From assembly GCA_963738615.1 (NCBI GenBank), contig CAVTXI010000019.1, positions 1,488,001 to 1,552,000 of the forward strand: a DNA stretch of 64,000 bases. Direction: 5' to 3'. The first letter of the stretch is position 1. Every line of letters begins with the position of its first letter. Shown piece after piece: positions 45,089 to 54,876 of the stretch. The DNA is from CAVTWY01 sp963738615 (GTDB lineage: Bacteria > Pseudomonadota > Gammaproteobacteria > Burkholderiales > Burkholderiaceae_C). The translations under genes were made by a program, and so were the position numbers. Below the pieces are notes generated by a model, which was not told the DNA's origin, searched no databases, and saw only the letters and a list, made by a program, of their open reading frames with translations.

Positions 45089-46488
45089 CGATGACCACCG
45101 CGCCGATCATGATGACGCTGGCGCAGGCCCAAGCGCTGCTGCCGGGCTCGATGCTCGTGGGCGACGAGACCACACCGATCCTGCGCGTGCACACCGACAC
45201 CCGCAGCCTGCGCACGGGCGATCTCTTCGTGGCACTCGTGGGCGAGCGTTTCGACGCGCACGACTTCATCGACCAGGCCTACGCGGACGGCGCGGTCGCG
45301 GTGATCGCGCAGCGCGGGAACATCCTCGCGGGATTGCGCGTGGCCGACACGCAGGCCGCGCTCGAGACGCTGGCCGCCGCGTGGCGCCACCGTTTTGCGC
45401 TGCCACTGATCGCCGTCACCGGCAGCAACGGCAAAACCACGGTCACGCAAATGATCGCGTCGATCTTGCGTGCGTGGCACGGCGAGGGCGCGTTCCACAC
45501 CGTCGGCAACTTCAACAACCACATCGGCGTGCCGCTGACGCTGCTGCGCCTGCGCCAGGACGACCACACGTGGCACCGCGCGGGCGTGGTCGAACTGGGC
45601 ATGAACCATGTCGGCGAAATCGCGCGGCTGGCCGCGATCACGCAGCCGACCGTGGCGGTGGTGAACAACGCACAGCGCGAGCACCAGGAATTCATGGCGA
45701 GCGTGGAAGCCGTGGCGCGCGAGAACGGCAGCGTGATCGAGTCGCTGCCCGCGTCCGGTGTCGCGGTGTTCCCGGCGCAGGATGCACACGCGCCGCTGTG
45801 GCGTGCGCTGGCCGGGCAGCGACGCGTGATCGACTTCGGTCGTGATCAAGGTGCAGTGCGCGTGCAGGGCACATGGCAGGGCGCGCACTGGAACATCGCG
45901 CTCGACACGCCTGCCGGCCGCATCGATACGACGATCGCCGTACCTGGCGAACACAACCTGCTCAACGCGGCTGCGTCCGCCGCCTGCGCGCTGGCGGCCG
46001 GCGCACCGAACGACGCCATCGCGCGCGGCCTCGCGGCGTTCGCGCCGGTGAAGGGCCGCCTTCAGACGCATCGCATCAACGTCGCTGGCCGCGAGGCGAC
46101 GCTCGTCGACGACAGCTACAACGCCAATCCCGACTCGGTGCGCGCCGCCATCGACGTGTTGGCCAGCCTGCCCGCACCGCGTTGGCTGGTGCTGGGCGAC
46201 ATGGGCGAAGTCGGCACGCGCGGCCCCGAGTTCCACACCGAAGTCGGCGCCTATGCGCGTGAGCGCGGCATCGATCACCTGTGGTGCGCAGGCTCGTTGT
46301 GCGCGCACGCGGCGAAAGCCTTCGGCACAAGCGCGCGGCACTACACCGACGCGCCCGCGATCATCGCGGCGCTGAACGCTGCACCCGCCTGCGCGTCCGT
46401 GCTCGTCAAAGGCTCTCGCTTCATGGCGATGGAGCGCGTGGTGGCCGCGTTGACCGGAACGAATGCGGGGGGCGTGCATGCTCATTAG
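45085..46488 (+). CDS. murF: UDP-N-acetylmuramoyl-tripeptide--D-alanyl-D-alanine ligase
   Basis: Protein of 467 residues with the ATP loop G113-S-N-G-K-T-T119, a metal and substrate site around GVVELGMNHVGEIARL, and DDSYNANPDSVRAAIDVLAS, the MurF-specific signature. It adds D-Ala-D-Ala to the UDP-MurNAc-tripeptide. It overlaps murE by ATGA at 45085 and mraY by 11 bases at 46478-46488, an arrangement favouring coupled translation. Confidence 0.95.
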   Translation: MTMTTAPIMMTLAQAQALLPGSMLVGDETTPILRVHTDTRSLRTGDLFVALVGERFDAHDFIDQAYADGAVAVIAQRGNILAGLRVADTQAALETLAAAWRHRFALPLIAVTGSNGKTTVTQMIASILRAWHGEGAFHTVGNFNNHIGVPLTLLRLRQDDHTWHRAGVVELGMNHVGEIARLAAITQPTVAVVNNAQREHQEFMASVEAVARENGSVIESLPASGVAVFPAQDAHAPLWRALAGQRRVIDFGRDQGAVRVQGTWQGAHWNIALDTPAGRIDTTIAVPGEHNLLNAAASAACALAAGAPNDAIARGLAAFAPVKGRLQTHRINVAGREATLVDDSYNANPDSVRAAIDVLASLPAPRWLVLGDMGEVGTRGPEFHTEVGAYARERGIDHLWCAGSLCAHAAKAFGTSARHYTDAPAIIAALNAAPACASVLVKGSRFMAMERVVAALTGTNAGGVHAH

Positions 46489-47659
46489 CCTCGCCGCGTG
46501 GCTGCAAGCGCTGTATCCCGAGCCGCTGGGCTTCCTGCGCGTCTTCCAGTACCTGACCTTCCGCGCCGTGATGGCCGCCATGACGGCGCTGCTGATCGGT
46601 CTGGCGCTCGGGCCGTGGGTTATCAACCGATTGGCCGAACTGAAGATCGGCCAGCCGATCCGCGAATACGGCATTGCCGCGCACCTGGCCAAGAGCGGCA
46701 CGCCCACGATGGGCGGCGTGCTGATCCTGCTGGCGATCGCGGTGTCGACGCTGTTGTGGTTCGACTGGACGAACCGCTTCGTGTGGGTGGTGATGATCGT
46801 CACCTTCGGGTTCGGCGCGATCGGCTGGGTCGATGACTGGCGCAAGGTCGTCAAGAAAGACCCCGAAGGCATGCGTTCGCGCGAGAAGTATTTCTGGCAG
46901 TCGTTGATCGGCCTGGCCGCGGCGTTCTACTTGACCTTCGCCGTCAGCGAGAACTCGTTCATGCGCGTGATCGAGCTCTTCGGCCGCTGGGTGCAAAGCG
47001 GCTTCTCGACCGGCCTGCCGCCCAAGGCCGACCTGCTGGTGCCGTTCTTCAAAAGCGTCAGCTACCCGCTGGGCGTGTGGGGCTTCATCATCCTCACTTA
47101 CCTGGTGATCGTGGGCTCGAGCAACGCCGTGAACCTGACCGACGGGCTCGATGGCCTGGCGATCATGCCCGTGGTATTGGTGGGCTCGGCGCTCGGCGTG
47201 TTCGCGTACGTGGTCGGCAGTTCGGTCTACAGCCGCTACCTGCTGTTCCCGTACATCCCGGGCGCGGGTGAGTTGTTGATCTTCTGCGCCGCGCTCGCAG
47301 GTTCGGGCCTCGCGTTCCTGTGGTTCAACACGCACCCGGCGCAGGTGTTCATGGGCGACGTGGGTGCCCTCGCGCTGGGTGGCGCGTTGGGCACCATCGC
47401 CGTCATCACGCGCCAAGAAATTGTTCTGTTCATCATGGGCGGCGTCTTCGTCGTCGAAGCGCTGTCGGTGATGGCGCAGGTGAGTTACTTCAAATACACG
47501 AAGAAGAAAACCGGCGTGGGCGTGCGCATCCTGAAGATGGCGCCGCTGCACCACCACTTCGAGAAAAGCGGCTGGGCCGAAACGCAGGTCGTGGTTCGGT
47601 TCTGGATCATCACGATGCTGCTGTGCCTGATCGGCCTGGCCAGCCTGAAGCTGCGGTGA
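46478..47659 (+). CDS. mraY: Phospho-N-acetylmuramoyl-pentapeptide-transferase MraY
   Basis: Integral membrane protein of 393 residues with about ten spans. The catalytic aspartates lie in WVDDWRKVVKK and NLTDGLDGLAIMP, and the HHH loop is APLHHHFEKSGW; the N-terminal TPTMGGVLIL block is also conserved. It links UDP-MurNAc-pentapeptide to undecaprenyl phosphate to make lipid I. The ATG at 46478 starts inside the end of murF, and homology begins at MLISLAAWLQ. A GTG start of murD overlaps its stop. Confidence 0.96.
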   Translation: MLISLAAWLQALYPEPLGFLRVFQYLTFRAVMAAMTALLIGLALGPWVINRLAELKIGQPIREYGIAAHLAKSGTPTMGGVLILLAIAVSTLLWFDWTNRFVWVVMIVTFGFGAIGWVDDWRKVVKKDPEGMRSREKYFWQSLIGLAAAFYLTFAVSENSFMRVIELFGRWVQSGFSTGLPPKADLLVPFFKSVSYPLGVWGFIILTYLVIVGSSNAVNLTDGLDGLAIMPVVLVGSALGVFAYVVGSSVYSRYLLFPYIPGAGELLIFCAALAGSGLAFLWFNTHPAQVFMGDVGALALGGALGTIAVITRQEIVLFIMGGVFVVEALSVMAQVSYFKYTKKKTGVGVRILKMAPLHHHFEKSGWAETQVVVRFWIITMLLCLIGLASLKLR

Positions 47660-49266
47660 ACGCGATGTCGATGCACAGCACGCCCGTCCTCACCACCGCA
47701 CTCATCCTCGGCGCCGGCCATTCGGGTTTGGCGATGGCGCGCTGGTGCGCGCGCCAGGGTGCTCGTGTGCGCGTGTGGGATTCACGCGAGCAGCCGCCGC
47801 AGTGGGACGCGATTCAGCGCTCGATTCCCGACGCGAAGCGCATGCCCGCGTTGATGGACGTGGGCGCGGCGCTCGACGGCGTGTCGCTGGTGTTGAAGAG
47901 CCCGGGCCTGTCGCCGCACGACGAGAAGATCGAGCCGCTGTTGTCGGCCGCGCGCAAACGCAAGATCACGGTGCAGGGCGAGCTCGAGTGCTTCGCGCGA
48001 TCACTGGCTGCGTTGAAGCAGGCGCATGAATACGCGCCGAAGGTGCTGGCGATCACCGGCACCAACGGCAAGACGACCACCACCACGTTGACCGCGCTGC
48101 TGGTCGAACGTTGCGGCAAACGCGTGGCGATGGCTGGCAATGTCGGCCCGACGATGCTCGACACGCTGGCCGAGCGCTGTGTCGAAGGATCCAACAGCGG
48201 ATCCAACGTCGATGAGTGGCCGCAGGTGTGGGTGCTCGAACTGTCGAGCTTCCAACTCGACAGCGTCGAAGGCTTCGACCCCGACGCGGCGGCGGTGCTG
48301 AACGTCACGCAGGACCATCTCGACTGGCACGGCGACATGGCAGCGTACGCCGCGGCGAAGGCGCGCATCTTCGGTGCGCACACCACGCTGGTGTTGAACC
48401 GCGACGACGTGATGGTCGAGGCGATGGCGCCGACGGCCGCGGCGTCGGCAGCGCTGGCGGCCGGTGGTGACTCGGCCTCTGCGCTGGTCAACGCGTTGCG
48501 CACGAAGCCCGCGCGCAAACGCGACCGCCGCACGGTGGTGCGTTTCGGGCTTGATGCACCGATGCAACCCGGCGACTTCGGCCTTGTCGTCGAAGGCGGC
48601 ATGGCGTGGTTGGTGCGCGCGCTCGACGATGCGGCTGGCGGTCATCGCCATGACAGCGACGTGCTGCTTCAGCGCCTGATGCCCGCGGATGCGCTGCGCA
48701 TCCGCGGCCGCCACAACGCGGCGAATGCGCTTGCGGCGCTGGCGCTGGCGACCTCGATCGGTTGCCCGCTCGCGCCCATGCTGCATGCCTTGCGCGAATA
48801 CGAAGGCGAGCCCCACCGCGTGGAGATGATCGCGCGCGTCGGCGGCATCGAAGCCTTCGACGACAGCAAGGGCACCAATGTCGGCGCGACGGTCGCGGCA
48901 ATCGAGGGTCTGGGCGCGGACCGCGACCCGTCGCGGCTGGTTGTCGTGCTTGGCGGCGATGGCAAGGGGCAGGACTTCACGCCATTGGCGCAGCCGCTGT
49001 TGCGTTTCGCACGCGCCGTGGCGCTGATCGGGCGTGACGCCGCGCGCATCGAAGACGTGCTGCCCGCCAGCCTGCCGCGCACCACGCATGCGAGCCTCGA
49101 GGACGCGACGCGCTGGTGCTTCGAACAGGCGCGCGAAGGCGATGCGGTGCTGCTGAGCCCGGCGTGCGCCAGCCTCGACATGTTTCGCAATTACGAACAC
49201 CGCGCGCAGGTCTTCACGGCGACCGTGCGCGAACTGGCGGCCGAACGCGGCGAGGTGATGGCGTGA
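47656..49266 (+). CDS. murD: UDP-N-acetylmuramoyl-L-alanine--D-glutamate ligase
   Basis: Protein of 536 residues with an N-terminal Rossmann motif LILGAGHSGLAMARWC and ATP loop G135-T-N-G-K-T-T141, followed by LELSSFQLDSVEGFDPDAAA and NVTQDHLDWH. It adds D-glutamate to UDP-MurNAc-L-Ala. It is about 80-90 residues longer than E. coli MurD because of an insert near residues 255-340 rich in Ala and charged residues (RTKPARKRDRRTVVRFG), as in other Burkholderiales. The GTG at 47656 overlaps mraY; ATGs at 47665 and 47671 are alternatives. Confidence 0.93.
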   Translation: MNAMSMHSTPVLTTALILGAGHSGLAMARWCARQGARVRVWDSREQPPQWDAIQRSIPDAKRMPALMDVGAALDGVSLVLKSPGLSPHDEKIEPLLSAARKRKITVQGELECFARSLAALKQAHEYAPKVLAITGTNGKTTTTTLTALLVERCGKRVAMAGNVGPTMLDTLAERCVEGSNSGSNVDEWPQVWVLELSSFQLDSVEGFDPDAAAVLNVTQDHLDWHGDMAAYAAAKARIFGAHTTLVLNRDDVMVEAMAPTAAASAALAAGGDSASALVNALRTKPARKRDRRTVVRFGLDAPMQPGDFGLVVEGGMAWLVRALDDAAGGHRHDSDVLLQRLMPADALRIRGRHNAANALAALALATSIGCPLAPMLHALREYEGEPHRVEMIARVGGIEAFDDSKGTNVGATVAAIEGLGADRDPSRLVVVLGGDGKGQDFTPLAQPLLRFARAVALIGRDAARIEDVLPASLPRTTHASLEDATRWCFEQAREGDAVLLSPACASLDMFRNYEHRAQVFTATVRELAAERGEVMA

Positions 49267-50543
49267 AAGCCCAAGTCGCACTGTCATGGCCGCAACGCAT
49301 CGCGGGTGCCGTGCAAGAGCGCGTGGCCGCCGTGCAGGCAATGATCGGCATGCGCGGTCACCGCGAAGTCCCGGTGCGCGACTGGGTGCGCACGCAGCAG
49401 CCGTCGACCGTATCGGGCGTCGACTGGCCGCTGGTCTGGGTCACGTTGATGCTGCTGACGCTGGGCCTGGTGATGGTGTATTCGGCGTCGATCGCGTTGG
49501 CCGACAACCCGCGTTTCGCGCGTTTCGGCCCCACGTACTTCGTCGTGCGCCACGCGATCTACATCGTCGTGGCGCTGGTCGCCGCGCTGGCGGTGTCGCA
49601 GGTGCCGATCGCCGCGTGGGAGAAGCTGGCGCCGTGGCTGTTCGTCGCATCGCTGCTGCTGCTGGTGGCGGTGCTGCTGCCGGTGGTCGGCAAGGTGGTC
49701 AACGGCGCGCGGCGCTGGATTCAGCTGGGTGCGTTTTCGGTCCAGCCCAGCGAGATCGCCAAGCTGGCCATCGCGATGTACGCCGCGAACTACATGGTGC
49801 GCAAGATGGACGTGAAGGAGAACTTCCTTCGCGCCGTCACGCCGATGGCCATCGCGCTCGCGGTGGTCGGTCTGCTGCTGCTGGCCGAGCCCGACATGGG
49901 CGCGTTCATGGTCATCGCCACCGTCGCGCTGGGCATCTTGTTCCTGGGCGGCGTCAACGGGCGCATGTTCTTCCTTGCCACGCTGGTGCTGATCGCGGCC
50001 TTCGTCGCGATGATCGCGTTCAGCCCATGGCGCGCGGCGCGCATCTTCGCGTACCTCGACCCGTGGAATCCGGCCTACGTGAAGGGCGCGGCGTATCAAC
50101 TCACGCACTCGCTGATCGCCTTCGGCCGCGGCGGCTGGTTCGGCCAGGGGCTGGGTGGCAGCGTCGAGAAGCTGCACTACCTGCCCGAGGCGCACACCGA
50201 CTTCTTGCTCGCTGTCATCGGCGAGGAACTCGGCTTCATCGGCGTGATGTTCGTCGTGATCGCGTTCTTCTGGCTCACGCGCCGCATCTTCGTCATCGGC
50301 CGCCAAGCCATCATGCTCGACCGCGTGTTCGCCGGCTTGATGACGCAGGGCATCGGCATCTGGGTCGGCGGGCAGAGCTTCATCAACATGGGCGTGAACC
50401 TTGGCGTGCTGCCGACCAAGGGGCTCACGCTGCCGTTGATGAGTTATGGCGGAAGCGCCGTCATCATGAACGTGGTTGCGTTGGCGATCGTGCTTCGTGT
50501 CGATGCCGAGAACAGGGCACTCATGCGAGGAGGCCGCGCATGA
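49263..50543 (+). CDS. ftsW: Septal peptidoglycan glycosyltransferase FtsW (SEDS)
   Basis: Protein of 426 residues with ten membrane spans. Key blocks are MVYSASIALADNPRFARFGP, NGARRWIQLGAFSVQPSEIA, the catalytic-loop region LPEAHTDFLLAVIGEELGF and the C-terminal GLTLPLMSYGGSAVIMN, all diagnostic of SEDS proteins. It polymerises lipid II at the septum with FtsI. The cytoplasmic N-terminus is longer than E. coli's (about 55 residues before the first span). The GTG start overlaps the murD stop. Confidence 0.95.
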   Translation: MKAQVALSWPQRIAGAVQERVAAVQAMIGMRGHREVPVRDWVRTQQPSTVSGVDWPLVWVTLMLLTLGLVMVYSASIALADNPRFARFGPTYFVVRHAIYIVVALVAALAVSQVPIAAWEKLAPWLFVASLLLLVAVLLPVVGKVVNGARRWIQLGAFSVQPSEIAKLAIAMYAANYMVRKMDVKENFLRAVTPMAIALAVVGLLLLAEPDMGAFMVIATVALGILFLGGVNGRMFFLATLVLIAAFVAMIAFSPWRAARIFAYLDPWNPAYVKGAAYQLTHSLIAFGRGGWFGQGLGGSVEKLHYLPEAHTDFLLAVIGEELGFIGVMFVVIAFFWLTRRIFVIGRQAIMLDRVFAGLMTQGIGIWVGGQSFINMGVNLGVLPTKGLTLPLMSYGGSAVIMNVVALAIVLRVDAENRALMRGGRA

Positions 50544-51634
50544 ATCACCTCGTCATCATGGCCGCGGGCACCGGCGGGCACGTGATGCCCGGCCTGGCGG
50601 TTGCGCACGAAATGCGCGCGCGCGGCTGGAGCGTGAGCTGGCTGGGCACCACCGCGGGCATGGAGAACCGGCTCGTGCCGCCGGCCGGCATCGTGATGGA
50701 CACGATCGACTTCGCCGGCATGCGCGGCAAGGGCATCGGCCACGCCTTGCGCGGCGCGCTGCGGCTGGTGTGGGCGTTCGGCGCGTGCGTGCGCATCTTG
50801 CGTGCGCGCGGCGCGAGCGCGGTGCTGGGCATGGGCGGCTATGTGTGCTTCCCGGGTGGCGTGGTGAGCCGGCTGCTGAGCAAGCCGCTGATGCTGGTCA
50901 ACGCCGACGCGTCGCTGCTGTTGTCGACGAAGGCGTTGTTGCCGTTCGCGCGGCGCGTGGCCTTCGGCTTCGACGGCGAAGACGCCATGCGCACCGGTGG
51001 GGCGATCGTCACCGGCAACCCGGTGCGTGCCGCGATCGAAGACATGCCGTCGCCAGCCGAACGTTTCGCCGGCCGCAGTGGTCCGTTGCGTGTGCTGGTG
51101 GTGGGTGGCAGCCTGGGTGCGCAGGTGCTGAACGAGACCATGCCGCTCGCGTTGGCGAAGCTGCCAACCGAGCGTCGCCCGATCGTCGTGCATCAGACCG
51201 GCGCGACACATCGCGAGACGGTGCGCGAGAACTATGTCACCGCGGGTCTCGATCCTGACGCTGATGGGGTACGCATCGCGCCGTTCATCGAAGACATGGC
51301 CGCCGAGCTTGCCGTGTGCGACCTCGTGGTCTGCCGCGCAGGCGCGATCACCGTCAGCGAACTGTGCGCCGCGGGTGTGCCCAGCGTGCTGGTGCCGCTG
51401 ATCGTCAGCACCACATCACATCAGCGCGACAACGCGACGTTCATGGCGCAACACGGCGCGGCGATGCATCTGCCGCAGAAGGACCTGACCGCCGACATGC
51501 TCGCGGGCATCCTCGGCGGGCTGGACCGGCCGCAGTTGCTGTCGATGGCGCAGAAGGCGAAAGCGCTGGCGCGCCCGCGTGCCGCGGCGCGTGTCGCCGA
51601 CGAGATCGAGAAGTTGGTGGGAGTGCGCGCATGA
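50540..51634 (+). CDS. murG: UDP-N-acetylglucosamine--lipid I N-acetylglucosaminyltransferase
   Basis: Protein of 364 residues with the GT28 glycine-rich loops AAGTGGHVMPGLAVA and GMGGYVCFPGGV (lipid-I site), VVGGSLGAQVLNE and the donor-site block CRAGAITVSELCAAGVPSVL. It adds GlcNAc to lipid I to make lipid II on the inner face of the membrane. The ATG overlaps the ftsW stop (ATGA) and its stop overlaps murC. Confidence 0.95.
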   Translation: MNHLVIMAAGTGGHVMPGLAVAHEMRARGWSVSWLGTTAGMENRLVPPAGIVMDTIDFAGMRGKGIGHALRGALRLVWAFGACVRILRARGASAVLGMGGYVCFPGGVVSRLLSKPLMLVNADASLLLSTKALLPFARRVAFGFDGEDAMRTGGAIVTGNPVRAAIEDMPSPAERFAGRSGPLRVLVVGGSLGAQVLNETMPLALAKLPTERRPIVVHQTGATHRETVRENYVTAGLDPDADGVRIAPFIEDMAAELAVCDLVVCRAGAITVSELCAAGVPSVLVPLIVSTTSHQRDNATFMAQHGAAMHLPQKDLTADMLAGILGGLDRPQLLSMAQKAKALARPRAAARVADEIEKLVGVRA

Positions 51635-53052
51635 AGCACGCCGTGAAGGCCATTCACTTCGTCGGCGTGGGCGGCGCGGGCATGAGCGGCATCGCCGAGA
51701 TCCTGCATAACCTTGGCTACAAGGTGTCGGGATCAGACCTGCACGCCAGCGCGACCACACGACGGCTCGAGCGCTTGGGTGTGCGCGTTGCGATCGGCCA
51801 TGACGCGAACCACGTCGAAGGTGCGGAAGCTGTCGTGACGTCGACTGCGGTGAGGAGCGACAACCCGGAGGTCATCGCCGCGCGCACACGCCGCATCCCG
51901 GTGGTTCCCCGCGCCGTGATGCTGGCCGAACTGATGCGCCTGAAGCGCGGCATCGCCATCGCCGGCACGCACGGCAAGACGACGACCACGTCGCTGGTCA
52001 CCAGCGTGCTTGCCGAAGCCGGCGTCGACCCCACGTTCGTGATCGGCGGCAAGCTGCAAAGCGCCGACGCGCATTCGCGCCTGGGCGCGGGCGACTACAT
52101 CGTGGTCGAGGCTGACGAAAGCGACGCGTCGTTTCTGAACCTGAACCCGGTGCTGTCGGTCGTCACGAACATCGACGCCGACCACATGGACACCTACGGC
52201 CATGACTTCGCGAAGCTCAAGCAGGCCTTCGTCGAGTTCCTGCACCGCATGCCGTTTTACGGCGCCGCGGTGCTGTGCGCCGACGACCCGGGCGTGCGCT
52301 CGATCCTGCCGATGATCTCGCGCCCAGTCATCCGCTACGGCTTCGGCGACGACTGCCAGGTGCGCGCGGCCGACGTTCAGGCGCTGCCCGGCGGGCGCAT
52401 GCGCTTCAAGGCGCTGCGCCAGAACGGCGGCGCGATGCCCACCCTCGACATCACGCTGAACCTGCCGGGCGAGCACAACGTGCTGAATGCGCTGGCCGCC
52501 ATCGCGGTGGCGACCGAAATCGAACTGCCCGATGAACCCATCGTCGCCGCGCTCGAGAAGTTCAGCGGCGTGAGCCGACGTTTCGAGCGCTACGGCGACG
52601 TGCCGGTTGCAGCGGCGCACGGCGGCGGGCACTTCGCATTGGTCGACGACTACGGCCATCACCCGGTCGAGATGGCTGCGGTGATCGCAGCCGCACGCGG
52701 CGCGTTCCCGGGGCGGCGCATCGTGCTTGCGTTCCAGCCGCATCGCTACACACGCACGCGCGACTGCTTCGAAGACTTCGTGAAGGTGATCGGCACCGCC
52801 GACGTCGCGCTGCTGACCGAGGTGTACGCCGCGGGTGAACAACCGATCGTGGCCGCCGATAGCCGCAGCCTCGCACGTGCGATTCGCGTGGCGGGAAAAA
52901 CCGACCCGGTGTTCGTCGACGACGTGGCCGAACTGCCGCAGGCCATCGCCGACCACGCGCGTGACGGCGACGTGGTGATCGCGATGGGCGCGGGTTCGAT
53001 CGGCACCGTCGCGGCCAAGGTCGTCGAGATCATGAAAGGGGCCTCGTCATGA
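51631..53052 (+). CDS. murC: UDP-N-acetylmuramate--L-alanine ligase
   Basis: Protein of 473 residues with an N-terminal nucleotide fold (HFVGVGGAGMSGIAEILHNL) and the ATP loop G112-T-H-G-K-T-T118, whose His replaces Asn as in MurC. DDYGHHPVEMAAVI and LAFQPHRYTRTRD mark the central and C-terminal domains. It attaches L-alanine to UDP-MurNAc, the first peptide step. The ATG overlaps the murG stop and its stop overlaps ddl. Confidence 0.96.
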   Translation: MKHAVKAIHFVGVGGAGMSGIAEILHNLGYKVSGSDLHASATTRRLERLGVRVAIGHDANHVEGAEAVVTSTAVRSDNPEVIAARTRRIPVVPRAVMLAELMRLKRGIAIAGTHGKTTTTSLVTSVLAEAGVDPTFVIGGKLQSADAHSRLGAGDYIVVEADESDASFLNLNPVLSVVTNIDADHMDTYGHDFAKLKQAFVEFLHRMPFYGAAVLCADDPGVRSILPMISRPVIRYGFGDDCQVRAADVQALPGGRMRFKALRQNGGAMPTLDITLNLPGEHNVLNALAAIAVATEIELPDEPIVAALEKFSGVSRRFERYGDVPVAAAHGGGHFALVDDYGHHPVEMAAVIAAARGAFPGRRIVLAFQPHRYTRTRDCFEDFVKVIGTADVALLTEVYAAGEQPIVAADSRSLARAIRVAGKTDPVFVDDVAELPQAIADHARDGDVVIAMGAGSIGTVAAKVVEIMKGASS

Positions 53053-54007
53053 CAACGATCGACCCGAAGACGCTGGGCAAGGTCGCGGTGTTGATGGGCG
53101 GCACCTCGGCCGAACGTGAGATCTCGCTGATGTCGGGGGGCGGCGTGCTGTCTGCGCTGCAAAGCCGCGGCGTCGACGCGCATGCGTTCGACCCCGCGCA
53201 ACGCGGCCTGCATGAATTGAAGAGCGAAGGTTTCGCGCGCTGCTTCATCGCGCTGCACGGCCGCCACGGCGAAGACGGCACGGTGCAAGGCGCACTCGAG
53301 CTGCTGGGCATTCCCTACACCGGCAGCGGCGTGATGGCCAGCGCGATCGCGATGGACAAGGTGATGAGCAAGCGCGTGTTCGTGGCCGAAGGGCTGCCCA
53401 CGCCGCCGTATGTGCGCCTGGCTGCCGATCAACTCGACCGCGATACGGTGGCGAGTGTGCCCGACACGCTGGGCTTGCCGCTGATCGTGAAGCCGCCGCG
53501 CGAAGGCTCGTCGATCGGCGTGACCAAGGTCGCGGGTACTCGCAAATGCAGGACGCAGTGAAGCTCGCGCGGCAATACGACCCCGACGTGTTGTGCGAAG
53601 CGTTCATCGAAGGCGACGAGGTCACGTGCCCGGTGCTTGGCGAAGGCGCCACGGCGCGGGCGTTGCCGGTCATCAAGATCGTCGCGCCCGAAGGCGCCTA
53701 CGACTACCAGAACAAGTACTTCACCGACGACGTGCGCTATCAGGTCGGCGTGCTGCCCCAGGCCGAAGAAGACGAGCTGCGCGCGCTGGCGGTCGCGGCC
53801 TTCCGAGCGCTGGCATGCCGCGGTTGGGGCCGCGCCGATTTCATGATCCGCGCGAAAGACCGCAAGCCCTTCCTGCTCGAGATGAACACCTCGCCGGGCA
53901 TGACGGGTCATTCGCTGGTGCCGATGTCGGCCAAGGCGGTGGGCATGAGCTACGAGGACCTGTGCCTCGAGATCCTGTCGATGGCCGCGCTCGATTCGAC
54001 GAAGTGA
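53049..54007 (+). CDS. ddlB: D-alanine--D-alanine ligase, frameshifted at about 53537
   Basis: The ATP-grasp enzyme is split between two frames. Residues 1-163 (KVAVLMGGTSAEREISLMSG, FIALHGRHGEDGTVQGALEL) run to GVTKVAG. After one missing T between 53537 and 53538 (GGT-TAC expected) the frame continues YSQMQDAVKLARQYDPDVLC to the end, with FLLEMNTSPGMTGHSLVPMS holding metal and substrate ligands. The restored length is 319 residues, normal for DdlB. It makes the D-Ala-D-Ala that MurF uses. A second Ddl may exist elsewhere, but the intact halves and the neighbouring shifts favour sequence error. Confidence 0.88.
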
Positions 54008-54026
54008 ACAAGAAGAAGAACAAACC

Positions 54027-54876
54027 ATGACCCGCGCCGAGACCCGCCCCCGCAGCAAGACCAAGGCTCAGACCTCGGTCGCGCCGAACGACGTGCGCAT
54101 GATGAACGTGCTTGCCGTCGTGTTCGTGCTCGCGGCGCTGGCGCTGATCGCAGGCGCCACGTGGTCGTGGATGAAGTCGTCGCCGTACCTGACGCTGCGC
54201 ACCATCCGCATCGAGGGCGAACTGGCGAAGACGGACGTGGCTGCGTTGCGCGCCTACGCCGCGCCGAAGGTGGCGGGCAACTTCTTCGCGCTGGATCTGC
54301 CGCGGGCGCGTGCGGTGTTCGAAGCGGTGCCGTGGGTGCGCCGCGCCAACGTTCGCCGCGTGTGGCCCAACGTGCTCGAGGTGTCGATCGAAGAACATCG
54401 CGCCGTCGCGTTCTGGGACGACGGCGACGGCAAGAGCAAGCTCGTCAACGAGTACGGCGAGGTGTTCGACGCGAACCTCGGCGAAGCCGACCAGGGCCTG
54501 CCGGTGCTGCGCGGCCCCGAAGGCACGGCGCGACGCATGCTGGTCGTGCATCAACAACTGGTGCCGGTGCTGGAGCCCATGGGTTCGCGGCTCGAGCAAT
54601 TGCGGCTGTCGCGCCGCGGCTCGTGGCAGGCGGTGCTGGACAACGGCACGGTGATCGAACTGGGCCGTGCCGGCGACCAGGGCGACACGGCCGAACTGCT
54701 CGAGCGCACCGCGCGGTTCGTGCGCACGGTCGGCGAGGTGCAAGGGCCGCTTCGGCCAGCCGGCGATCCGCCACGCGGACCTGCGCCATGTGAACGGATA
54801 CGCACTGCGGCTCGACGGTGTCGGGACCGCAGTGGAACCGACGAATTCAACGCCGAAGCTCGGCAACAAAAGGTGA
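54027..54876 (+). CDS. ftsQ: Cell division protein FtsQ, frameshifted at 54747-54748
   Basis: Basic cytoplasmic end, one span (MNVLAVVFVLAALALIAGAT), a POTRA domain (SSPYLTLRTIRIEGELAKTD, VPWVRRANVRRVWPNVLEVS) and the FtsQ beta domain. The first frame breaks at VRTVGEVQG. With one extra C removed at 54747/54748 it continues RFGQPAIRHADLRHVNGYAL to a stop at 54874-54876, giving about 282 residues. Without correction the frame runs on into ftsA, a false fusion. FtsQ recruits FtsL, FtsB and FtsW/FtsI to the septum. Its stop overlaps the ftsA ATG (TGATG). Confidence 0.88.
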